DNA of 64,000 nt, taken from Epiperipatus broadwayi (Eukaryota; Onychophora; Udeonychophora; Euonychophora; Peripatidae). The stretch spans positions 436,001 through 500,000 of the forward strand of contig JAQFVV010012512.1 of the NCBI GenBank assembly GCA_028023455.1. Reading direction: 5' to 3'. Every line of letters starts with the position of its first letter. The first letter of the stretch is position 1. The notes under the pieces are model-generated. The model did no database searches, was not told where the DNA came from, and saw only the letters and a list, made by a program, of their open reading frames with translations. Shown here one piece after another: positions 1 through 8,950 of this stretch. The position numbers and the translations under genes are program-made.

Positions 1-602
1 TCCCTATTCTTTATTAATAAATCTATTCTTTTATACCATTCCTTACTACTACAACACTCAACAATCCTCTTAACACAATCATCCCATCTTTTATACATAT
101 ATCCTGATATAAATTCTTTATCCAAATCTTTTTCCTAACCGCATTAACTTTCTCACCCATCTTGTTACCTGCCCTTTACTCATAACCCAATTAAATACTA
201 TTTTAGCTATTTTTTATTATCAATAAACTGCAATCTACCAAACATTTTCATTTTACTTTTTGCATCTCTCATATGAAAACTTGACCATCCCATTTCTTCT
301 TGAATTGCCTCCTTTGCTGTCCATACATCTGCAGCCAATGCATGTCTTCCTACTTCTTTTTGAATTTTTTTTCTAAGTAATTTAATACCTCTTTACTAAC
401 ATATAATGCATCATTACCATATGTTAACCCTGCTACTGCAACTCCTTTCCATATAATTCTAACAACATCATATTTATTATATGAAAACACTATTAATTTC
501 TTTATCAATCCCTTTCTTTTCTTTGCTTCATTTATCAACTTTTTCTCCCATCCATCCAAATAATTTTTCTGATTACTTAAAATAATTCCCAAATAACTAT
601 AT
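1..602 (-). mobile_element. LINE family A, copy 1 (RT C-terminal part, runs off the window)
   Basis: Seen: on the minus strand this reads as the back half of a non-LTR reverse transcriptase (YSYLGIILSN, WEKKLINEAKKRK, GVAVAGLTYGNDALYVSK). It is closely similar in DNA and protein to the copy at 27301-28905. The longest open stretch is 350-643, but its first ~15 codons come from flanking (AC)n/(TA)n sequence, so the listed Met is not a true start. Homology to the other copy stops at about 602, where unrelated CA- and TA-rich sequence begins, so the element is 5'-truncated here, as is usual for LINEs. Its 3' end lies beyond position 1. Frameshifts lie downstream. It is a dead fossil; the clade is not certain. 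Confidence 0.85.
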
Positions 603-658
603 TCGAATCCAAAGCTTTTGTCCGGTACAACACACACACACACAAATATATATATAAA

Positions 659-1113
659 ATTAAGAGCATGCTAATAGCTCTAAACAAGCTTTTTTTTATG
701 ATAAATGCTACTACAAGAGAAGACATTTCAAATCATTTTTATCTTGGATTGTCCCATCCCCAGACCAGTTTCAACCTATGGGTCTCTTCAGTGACGAGTT
801 GGGACATTAGATTTAAAAAACCAACTCAAGCAAAGCATTTATCTAAAAGTTAATTGTTAGAAGAAGATCTGAAACTTTTAGACATCTACATGTCTTTAAA
901 GTCAGCAACTGAAAAAATCATATGGGCCTGAACTTAATTCAGATACTTCATATATTAGTAGGCTTAGCCTTTTAATTTAGCCAAATCCACAACTGCAACA
1001 TAATAATAGTAATAATAACAAGTCAGATGTCACATGACTTATATATAGCTTGCACTTACAAATATGTAATATTAAGAGCATGCTAATAGCTCTAAACAAG
1101 CTTTTTTTATGAT
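659..1113 (-). mobile_element. Retrozyme-like element, 412-bp unit with hammerhead ribozyme
   Basis: Seen: the 43-45 bp block beginning ATTAAGAGCATGCTAATAGC occurs at 659 and again at 1071, a period of exactly 412 bp. The window therefore holds one complete unit plus the start of a second. The unit has no credible ORF and carries a type I hammerhead ribozyme on the minus strand (751-805). The array at 32405-33705 has the same 412-bp period, and the two share short blocks outside the ribozyme (a TGAA..AG.TCAG.CCCATAT block and a GCTGA.TTT.AAGAC block). Known: retrozymes are non-coding tandem or dimeric repeats whose hammerheads release monomeric RNAs that circularise and are copied by other elements' RTs. 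Inferred: this is a diverged member of the same local retrozyme family. Confidence 0.75.
751..805 (-). ncRNA. Type I hammerhead ribozyme
   Basis: Seen on the minus strand, 5' to 3': outer stem I GUCCC, internal loop AAC, inner stem I UCGUCA, core CUGAAGA (position 7 is free in the consensus), stem II GACC-CAUA-GGUU, core GAAA, a very short stem III (AC-UG-GU) with C17 at the cleavage site, then inner stem I UGGGGA, one-base loop U and outer stem I GGGAC. All invariant core bases are present. Inner stem I has one G/G mismatch. The internal loop in stem I and the stem II loop are where natural hammerheads make tertiary contacts. A stem III this short suggests dimeric cleavage, as proposed for Penelope-type hammerheads. 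Predicted cut is after C17, immediately before UGGGGA. Confidence 0.85.
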
Positions 1114-1127
1114 ATATATATATATAT

Positions 1128-2022
1128 TGTACCAGACCATAACTCCCCTGCAGATTTCCTAATCCTAATCTTGCACTGAGCATGAAGTGACCAAGATTCA
1201 ACAGGTAAAGAAATGGATATCAATTTCTCATGTATATTAGTACTTCCAGCTAAATTGATAGAAAGAGTGGATTGACAGGACTCTTCCAGTTAAAAACACC
1301 CTTTAGTTCATATCTTACTTGAATGCTCGAATATTTAGAACAATGGCAAGTACACACCTTTGAAAAATCTATTTACAAAATAGACTTTTGCGTGCCACTT
1401 CTAGAAAAGAATCAAAAAATGATTTTTTTTCACTTTCCCAGAAGGATGTGCAATACCATATGTTCAGCGGAGCATATAAATAAGATTTAACACCCTGGTA
1501 GAGTAATATCACTTGTGGCTAGCTCGGTCACTCTACATCTAGGGTCTTCCAATGGGTAAGTTAAATGATTATTATAGGTACGTGGTTGATAAGGAAATGA
1601 CACGTTTTTATCAATATAGAGAATATGAAAATGAAACAAGTTTAATATTATGATTAAATATTTATTTAATCCCAAATACCCACCACCGTTTTATACTAAT
1701 GATGATATAATAAAAAAAAACTACTAAATAATTAATTATCACAAACCCCTATATATATACGAGGTATTGAAATAGATAAAATACAATTTTAAATAAAAAA
1801 ATAATAAATCCCTAAAGCTATTTACAAGGTTTATAAGTAATGGAAGTGGTCTGAACTCCTTTTACCCAAGTAGAAATAAATTTTACTTTGTGTGATTTGA
1901 TATACAGATATGAGATTTTCGGTCATACCGACATACACTTTTACTGATGACTTTAAAACCTTTTTATTGATAGCAAATATAATAAAAAAAAACAACTATG
2001 CATACATATTTTTGCACTATGA
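1128..2022. repeat. ~0.9-kb dispersed repeat, copy 1
   Basis: Nearly identical over its whole length to 7876-8783 in direct orientation. Identity starts at TGTAnCAGACCATAACTCC and ends at TTTTTGCACTATGA. A 16-17 bp segment present in the other copy is missing near 1228. Both copies hold the same 62-codon minus-strand reading frame (here 1487-1675), but it has no recognisable domain and I do not call it a gene. The copy starts directly after a (TA)n run and the second ribozyme-element repeat. It could be an LTR or a non-autonomous DNA element; no clear terminal inverted repeats or target duplication were found. Confidence 0.8.
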
Positions 2023-2360
2023 AATATTTCACTAATTTCATATTTTCAACAAGTCTATAGATTGCATTGGCTCAGATACTATCGTACTCACCATAAGGTA
2101 CTGTATCTATTTCCCTTTTGCTATAGATAAATTCCTATACATGTATATATGTGCAGCACAATTATACACTTACTATTATTTAAATATAAAGTTATTAGAG
2201 TACTTGCTTACAGGGAATCTATAATAGATCAATCCCTTCTTACACGCATCGTGAGGTGCAGCAGTGTCAAAAAAATAACTTAAAAAGGATATACGGTTAA
2301 ATACATTTTTAGATATTCAGCATGAGATATTGTATTTACCGAATATTATAAGCGTATGTA

Positions 2361-2363
<3 letters not shown>

Positions 2364-2429
<66 letters not shown>
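2364..2429. repeat. (TA)n microsatellite
   Basis: About 66 bp of uninterrupted alternating TA, bounded on both sides by TATGCATA-like sequence. Confidence 0.97.
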
Positions 2430-2432
<3 letters not shown>

Positions 2433-3920
2433 TATTTATATATGACAAATTTCAGGAATAACAACAAGAGCAAAATTAATCGCAACAAAAAAAATCTCAT
2501 TGCAACCTTGGTTGAAAATACTAGAATTTAAAACTGACTTAAAAGATTTATGTAAAAGCTTTATCATTTATGCCCGTAATAACTGTAAATTCAATATAAA
2601 AATGCGAGAGACAACTCTCTCTTTTTTAAATAATTAATAATAATAATAAAGAAATAATAATATATTTAATCAGAAATATCAAAGTTAATTATCTCAATAT
2701 TAATCAAACATCTTAAAATAAACTTATGTCTGCATCTTCATTTTTCTCCTCTGGGCTCTGAGTGGGCTTCAAGTCAACTGACTGTGTAGTGAGGATTTCA
2801 TCTATTTAGCAAGGTGGTGTTTGTCATCATTGTGGATGTCTGGAACTGGCGTGGTCATATCTTGGCGGCTTAGAGAAAGGGCAGTGCGCTGGCTGGTTGT
2901 CTACCCCATGGTCATTTTACTGGACTCACTGGTAGATTGCTTCATATTTTCCTCTGTTTGTATATGATAATAATTTTTATCAAATGTTCATTTTCTATCT
3001 TGACTAGTTTATTAAATTATTAAGAAATCAAGAGTTGTTAAAAGAACTATATAATGGATTTCTTAGAAAAATGTCAGCAGTCGTCTAGTCCATAAATTTA
3101 TCTCTAAGTTGCTAGATGATTGAAAATCTCTGGAGCCAAAATAGTGAACGACTTGAATGCCAAAAAAGAATGAATCTCTCAGCACTGATTAACTTATCAA
3201 AATCACCCATAAGAACCAATACAGATATCCCTCTGAGAAGTATGAATCAGCCAATCCTTTTAATTTAGCTTATGACTTAGATTATAACAATACTTACAAT
3301 TTTTCCGATTAAATTTTACATTTTAGGATTTGATACAATGATTGGTTTCCATCTTGAAAAACCCAGATCACTTGATTACAGCTATTCAATTCAAAAGAAT
3401 TTCTATTTCATAAAAAAAAAAGATAACATTTTAATTATAGCGTTTTCAAACATTTTGCTTTTGGTCAGATTTTTGCAAAAGCAATTAACATTCTTTGTTT
3501 ATAGAATAAAATTTGTTTTTAGAGAAGTAATTAAAAAAAAATATACATGTATGTTGGAACAATTGCTTTAATTATTTATTTTACTAATATGTTCCAACAT
3601 TTGATTCATTTGTTTTATAAATTTGCTTTTCTCTATTTGAATTTTTCAGAAAAAAGCAAAATACATAAAATAACATATCATAAAATATACAAAAATGAAA
3701 AATAAAAAATACATTTTATTATACGTGTACAATATTTGTGTGACCATTAAATGTTTGCTTTAGATTGGTGTGTGTGGGTATTCTAATTGCTCAGATCCAA
3801 CTTCCATTATTAATATAGCACATTTATATATTTGTTGTGCCTAATATGTACAAATATATATATATATATGTAAAATAAATAAAAATATCCGTTAATTAAA
3901 AATAATATTGTAATTATAAT
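2430..3920. other. No gene recognised
   Basis: AT-rich sequence without a convincing ORF or repeat. A patch of clearly higher G+C at about 2740-2960 (words such as GGCGTGGTCATATCTTGGCG) stands out and may be an old repeat or exon relic, but no reading frame or motif identifies it. A short inverted pair GTTGGAACAATTG / TATGTTCCAACAT lies near 3551-3600. Confidence 0.5.
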
Positions 3921-4514
3921 TGAAATAATATTTTTAAACGGTTTATAAACAATTCAAACAATCTTTAAATCCGCAGAAGTACTTTTGGTTACTTTCAAAC
4001 CTGCCTCAACTGCTATTAAATTCAAAAACTAAAAGCGGAAGCAAACGTCATCAATTCAAATTCCACGAATCTCGTATTTTAATGTTAGAAGCTTGTCGAT
4101 TTATCAAATGTGTTTTATTCCTGTTTATAAAAATTGCCTCTTTAATTTTCTTTTACTATGGTTTCTCTCTTCATGAAGAATTTTCACATTTTCAAAATTA
4201 AATTTAAATTTATGTTTACATGTTTTTTCATGATCAAAGAAAACTGAAGAAGATATTAAATCACCATTATTTTTATTTTTTACACGCTTATATAACAATT
4301 CGTGTTCCTTCAATCTTTTCTCAATGTTGCATCTAGATTCACCTATATATGATAGCATACAATCACAAAAAATTTGATATATGACATTACTTTTTTGCTT
4401 GATAGGTATGACATCCTTAGAATTATTAACTAATTTGTTAATATTGTTTGGAACGTAGAATGAAACATTAAATACATTCTTATATAAATCCTTAAAAAAT
4501 TTTACTTGTGGATT
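3921..4514 (-). mobile_element. Penelope-like element 3' end, left arm of inverted pair
   Basis: Mirror image of 4527-5122 at about 99% identity, separated by only 12 bp. On the minus strand it encodes the same GIY-YIG endonuclease end, but a 1-bp deletion in an A/T run (around 4145) shifts the frame, so the ORF (4125-4358) ends in an aberrant KRKLKRQFL instead of KRKIKEAIF and loses the catalytic Glu region. It also differs in the ribozyme-like motif, where GAAA has become AAAA. This is the older or more damaged of two arms created by inverted duplication or inverted insertion. Confidence 0.85.
3973..4013 (-). ncRNA. Degenerate hammerhead-like motif (left Penelope arm)
   Basis: Reverse complement of the motif at 5030-5070: GCAG/CTGC stem I, GGTT/AACC stem II, but the 3' core GAAA reads AAAA. 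The 5' core (TTGAGGCA) also departs from CUGANGA. Expected to be inactive. Confidence 0.4.
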
Positions 4515-4539
4515 CCATTTATTTCAAATCCACAAGTAA

Positions 4540-4992
4540 AATTTTTTTAAGGATTTATATAAGAATGTATTTAATGTTTCATTCTACGTTCCAAACAATA
4601 TTAACAAATTAGTTAATAATTCTAAGGATGTCATACCTATCAAGCAAAAAAGTAATGTCATATATCAAATTTTTTGTGATTGTATGCTATCATATATAGG
4701 TGAATCTAGATGCAACATTGAGAAAAGATTGAAGGAACACGAATTGTTATATAAGCGTGTAAAAAATAAAAATAATGGTGATTTAATATCTTCTTCAGTT
4801 TTCTTTGATCATGAAAAAACATGTAAACATAAATTTAAATTTAATTTTGAAAATGTGAAAATTCTTCATGAAGAGAGAAACCATAGTAAAAGAAAAATTA
4901 AAGAGGCAATTTTTATAAACAGGAATAAAACACATTTGATAAATCGACAAGCTTCTAACATTAAAATACGAGATTCGTGGAATTTGAATTGA
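4540..4992 (+). pseudogene. Penelope-like GIY-YIG endonuclease domain, 5'-truncated
   Basis: Open for about 150 codons from just after an in-frame stop at 4537-4539 to TGA at 4990-4992; the internal Met at 4684 is not a real start. Visible in order: linker PIKQKSNVIYQIFCDC with paired cysteines, YIGES (the YIG half of the motif), R.IEKRLKEH with the conserved Arg and His, SSSVFFDHEKTCKH, and KIKEAIFINRNK with the conserved Glu and the INR motif. Known: this domain is the single-strand nickase of animal Penelope-like elements and acts with an upstream RT that is missing here. The domain is intact but orphaned, so no independent function is expected. The family call is firm. Confidence 0.85.
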
Positions 4993-5029
4993 TGACGTTT
5001 GCTTCCGCTTTTAGTTTTTGAATTTAATA

Positions 5030-5070
5030 GCAGTTGAGGCAGGTTTGAAAGTAACCGAAAGTACTTCTGC
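5030..5070 (+). ncRNA. Degenerate hammerhead-like motif in Penelope 3' UTR
   Basis: Order seen: GCAG (stem I), TTGAGGCA (where CUGANGA is expected; first base changed and one base inserted), GGTT-TGAAAGT-AACC (stem II), GAAA, GTAC, TT, CTGC (stem I). The 3' core, both stems and the spacing fit a type I hammerhead with minimal stem III, as described for Penelope-like terminal repeats. The 5' core is off consensus, so activity is doubtful. Confidence 0.45.
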
Positions 5071-5140
5071 GGATTTAAAGATTGTTTGAATTGTTTATAA
5101 ACCGTTTAAAAATATTATTTCAAATATATATATATATATA

Positions 5141-5166
5141 TCTGCTGTAATATTCTTTACAGCAGA
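5141..5166. repeat. Perfect 10-bp hairpin beside (TA)n
   Basis: TCTGCTGTAA, six-base loop TATTCT, TTACAGCAGA. Lies between the (TA)n at the end of the Penelope arm and ordinary sequence. Could be a terminator-like hairpin or the end of another repeat. Confidence 0.6.
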
Positions 5167-5499
5167 TTTTGTGTAAGGCCATTTGATAATGCCTGACACA
5201 ATACCCCCCTCTCCAATGAGACATTTAAATGGGTATGACCATTTAAAGTCTGTTTATTTATACAGATATTAAGTATATTTTTACTAACTATATTTTTACT
5301 AATTTTTGTATTTTTCTTTTGAAAGTCTAAAAAGAATGATGTCGAATGGTGACAATGTGACACTTCACCCCCACAGCTTCACTATACTCAGCCAAAACTG
5401 CACCAGCATCCCAATCCCCAGAGTCAGAAATAAAAGAAAATAAACAGAATGCTAACATGGAGATACTTATCCTTTCTAGAACTCTGACAGCCAAGCAAA

Positions 5500-5615
5500 G
5501 TTGAATGAACCATGAAAAATACTATCAGAATAGTGTACCAAACTTCACGGGTGCATCCATGCTTACTTTTTTGAGGCTGACAGGATATTTTGCAATCACA
5601 AACGAAGGGCATTGA

Positions 5616-5646
<31 letters not shown>

Positions 5647-6450
5647 AGAAGAGTTGAAGTTAATGCTCCTCTGCTTTTACTACATGAGACTTATGAGTAC
5701 ATTTGCATTACTCCAAATGAGTCCCAGAAAATATTTTCTCTGCTAAAAGAATTGCTCGCATTTTTGCATGGCGAAAAGTGTTCATTCACCAGAGGCCACA
5801 GAGACTCCAAATCACACAGACATCTCCAGCCAACCCCTGTGTTTCCTCCATCTCCAAATCCCCAGCTCACATAATGCCAATACAAATCAACCTATACACA
5901 CAATGCTCGAGAGACAAACATTCACAAGTAACCTACAACATCTAACCATAAAGATTCTAAATTATTTGATCTGATTATTTATCATGTTTATCTAGTATTA
6001 AGTTTTAACATTTTTATATCTGTTTAATATAGGTAAAGTACCAAAAATGTTCGATAAATGCATCTCTGCTCATATCTTTGGAGGCTTATGGGATCTTTTT
6101 GCATTATAGAACAGAAAGAAAGAACTCTTCATTTTCGAAGAGCCAATTTAAAGGTATAACCTTAGTAAATGCAACCATGCTTCTTTCTTTTTAAGGCTTA
6201 CAGAGTCTTTTTGCATCACAAGGTATGAAGGTCTCTGAGAAAAGATTATCTCTATTTGCTCAGCTAAACAGTACCCCCCGCACGAATGACGGAGTACATA
6301 CACTATTACAAAGTCATAGAAATTCCGAACTACACATAGACCTTTGGCCGACCCACTGAACCGTTGCTGCCTTCCAAGAGGACAGAAACCCAGATACAAT
6401 CCAGCCCCTACATATCATGCCCGAGAAACCAAAAATCTACATTAGCTACA
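5500..6450. repeat. Diverged direct repeat copies
   Basis: Two, perhaps three, copies of one family lie in direct order. GCATCCATGCTTAC..GAGGCT.ACAG..TTTTGCA (5550-5600) matches GCAACCATGCTTCT..AAGGCTTACAG..TTTTGCA (6170-6220). TACACACAATGCTCGAGA near 5895 matches TACATATCATGCCCGAGA near 6410. A third, shorter match begins near 6065. A (TA)n run splits the first copy at about 5620-5645. No coding potential is evident; small ORFs here look accidental. Confidence 0.5.
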
Positions 6451-6544
6451 ATCGAACGGAATGATCAATTAATAACTACCATTGCTTATCCTTCATCTTT
6501 ATTTATCGATAATAATTTTAAAAAATCAATTTAACATACGAATC

Positions 6545-7100
6545 TTTAATTCGTTATGCTAGTATTCAACACTCTATTTTACTTACTCTTTCTTTAAATC
6601 AAAACAAAAAAACTTCCAAGTATAAGTTATTTTAAGTCATTACAAACTTTTAATTCGTATTAAGCCAGTATTTAATACTACTGTATTTTATTTTACTTTT
6701 TACAAAACAAAAAAAAAAACCCCAACAGATTCAACTATAAGTTACTTTAAAATCAATTATTAGTTATTTTAAATCATTTCAAAACTTTAATTCGTTAGGC
6801 CAGTATTTAACAGTATTTCATTTTACTTTCTCTTTTTTTTTTCTTTTTATAAACTACAGCAAATTCAAGTATAAGTTATTTTAAAATTATTACGAAACTT
6901 TCATTCGTTAAGCAAGTATTTAACAGTATTTCATTTTATTTTATTTTTCTAATAAACAACAGTAAATTCAAGTATAAGTTATTTTAAAACATCATTCTAC
7001 ATTTTATAACCAGGTTTTATACCTGTTTCTAAATGTCTATTTTCTCTCTTTTTAAAACAAAAACTATAAACTCAATTGTATGTTGTTTTAAAATATTATG
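6545..7100. repeat. Degenerate satellite-like tandem array, ~105-137-bp units
   Basis: The block TTCGTTA.GC.AGTATTTAACA ... TTTTACTTT ... AAATTCAAGTATAAGTTATTTTAAA..ATTAC.AAACTTT recurs with unit starts at about 6550, 6654, 6791 and 6904, plus a decayed fifth unit after 7014. Unit spacing varies because of poly-A/T length changes. No ORF. Confidence 0.75.
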
Positions 7101-7875
7101 CTATAATAAATTATTACTTTTATTTGTAATAACCACGTCCTCCGGCCATCTTTATATATGTATATATGCAGTGTGACATTATTTTTCCCCAACTCATTCG
7201 TTTAATAATTTTTCTATACTTTATTTCTATTTTAATTTCACATGTTGAGTTCAGTTTTTACTCAGTTTACACGGCAACTTTACTTATCCAATAAAATGTT
7301 AGTGACTCAGTTTAAAGTGAAAATTGTTTAAAAATTATTAAGATAAAACAATCTGTACTCTATATAACAAACTATCAAACTTCAATATAGTTACGTATAA
7401 ATATTTAAAATAAATTTCACATCTATTTTATTCATACAGTATATCTATAGAATACAGTGTTTGCATTTGATTTATTGCTAACAGTTTGAATCATAAATAT
7501 ATATTAAATATCTGTCGCTACAAAGAATAACACTATCATTTGGGATCTGCAGATTACTGAGTAAAATATTTAAAATTATTTAAGAATAACTTAAAAAAAT
7601 ATATACATATAGCAAACTAAGCGTGTTCGTTTGTACGGCCTATTAATTACACTATACATTTGAAACAACAACTAATGATCGAATTTTATATAATTTCTCT
7701 TATATATATATATAGTCAACTTTTAATTTAGTTTTTAATTATGCCTACATTAAGTTTATATAGACACATATCACGTAATTTACTTTTACTGTAATTTACA
7801 CATTATATAATTTAACTTGTTCTTTCCTTAATCGTACCATTTTTACATTTAAACCATGTGTGGTGCCAGTTTTAC
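7100..7875. other. No gene recognised
   Basis: AT-rich sequence with short TA runs; nothing coding and no repeat shared with the rest of the window was seen. Confidence 0.5.
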
Positions 7876-8783
7876 TGTATCAGACCATAACTCCCCTGCA
7901 CATTTCCTAATCCTAATCTTGCACTGAGCATGAAGTGACCAAGATTCAACAGGTAAAGAAATGGATATCAATTTAGCCGATTGTCTGTACTCATGTATAT
8001 TGGTACTTCCAGCTAAATTGATAGAAAGAGTGGATTGACAGGACTCTTCCAGTTAAAAACGCCCTTTAGTTGATATCTTACTTGAATGCTCGAATATTTA
8101 GAACAATGGCAAGTACTCACCTTTGAAAAATCTATTTACAAAATAGACTTTTGCGTGCCACTTCTAGAAAAGAATCAAAAAATGAATTTTTTTCACTTTC
8201 CAAGAAGGATGTGCAATACCATATGTTCAGCGGAGCATAAGAATAAGATTTAACACCCCGGTAGAGTGATATCCCTTGTGGCTAGCTCGGTCACTCTACA
8301 TCTAGGGTCTTCCAATGGATAAGTTAAATGATTATTATAGGTGTGTGGTTGATAAGGAAATGACATGTTTTTATCAATATAGAGAATATGAAAATGAAAC
8401 AAGTTTAATATTATGATTAAATATTTATTTAATCCCAAATACCCACCACCGTTTCATACTAATGATGATATAATAAAAAAAACTACTAAATAATTAATTA
8501 TCACAAACCCCTATATATATATGAGGTATTGAAATAGATAAAATACAATTTTAAATAAAAAAATAATAAATCCCTAAAGCTATTTACAAGGTTTATAAGT
8601 AATGGAAGTGGTCTGAACTCCTTTTACCCAAGTAGAAATAAATTTTACTTTGTGTGATTTGATATACAGATATGAGATTTTCGGTCATACCGGCATACAC
8701 TTTTACTGATGACTTTAAAACCTTTTTATTGATAGCAAATATAATAAAAAAAACAACTATGCATACATATTTTTGCACTATGA
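7876..8783. repeat. ~0.9-kb dispersed repeat, copy 2
   Basis: Second, slightly longer copy of the repeat at 1128-2022, in the same orientation and nearly identical. It retains the short segment (AGCCGATTGTCTGTA) lost from copy 1. Flanking sequence differs on both sides, so these are separate insertions and not one long segmental duplication. The repeat ends at GCACTATGA. Confidence 0.8.
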
Positions 8784-8865
8784 CTGGTTGGAATCTAATT
8801 ATATATATATATATCCAACTAAAGAACAGGGATGGGTTGTGGGGTTTGAATACACATTCGTACAT

Positions 8866-8950
8866 GACATCATGAAGCTTAATCTTAAGCTAAGATTGGC
8901 TACTTTAATATATATATATATATTGTAATGGGCACATACGCCGTTACATT
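8866..8950 (+). repeat. Hairpin-(TA)n element, copy A
   Basis: ATGAAGC, then hairpin AATCTTA-AGC-TAAGATT, then GGCTACTTTAATATATAT. Same layout as 34660-34730 and 55530-55620: a GTGAAGC-like lead, a hairpin of different sequence, a TGC(A/T)TCAA-like joint and (TA)n. Right after the (TA)n is the imperfect palindrome TGTAATGGGC / GCCGTTACA (8926-8950). Confidence 0.5.

Larger units (their letters stand above)
4527..5122 (+). mobile_element. Penelope-like element 3' end, right arm of inverted pair
   Basis: A 596-bp segment of a Penelope-like retroelement comprising only the endonuclease end and 3' UTR; the reverse transcriptase is absent. Its mirror copy is at 3921-4514, with the symmetry centre at 4515-4526 flanked by GTGGATT/AATCCAC. 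The outer ends of both arms are TGAAATAATATTTTTAAACG and its complement. Known: Penelope-like elements often occur as tandem or partly inverted, 5'-truncated copies. Just downstream are (TA)n and a perfect hairpin (5141-5166). Confidence 0.85.

Noticed and set aside
1941-1975. CTGATGA word followed by AT-rich sequence (also near 8706)
   Set aside because: No stem II hairpin followed by GAAA at the right distance, so not a hammerhead.
3338-3571. 77-codon ORF with hydrophobic stretch
   Set aside because: Chance-length frame in AT-rich DNA without a start context, signal or homologue that I can recognise.
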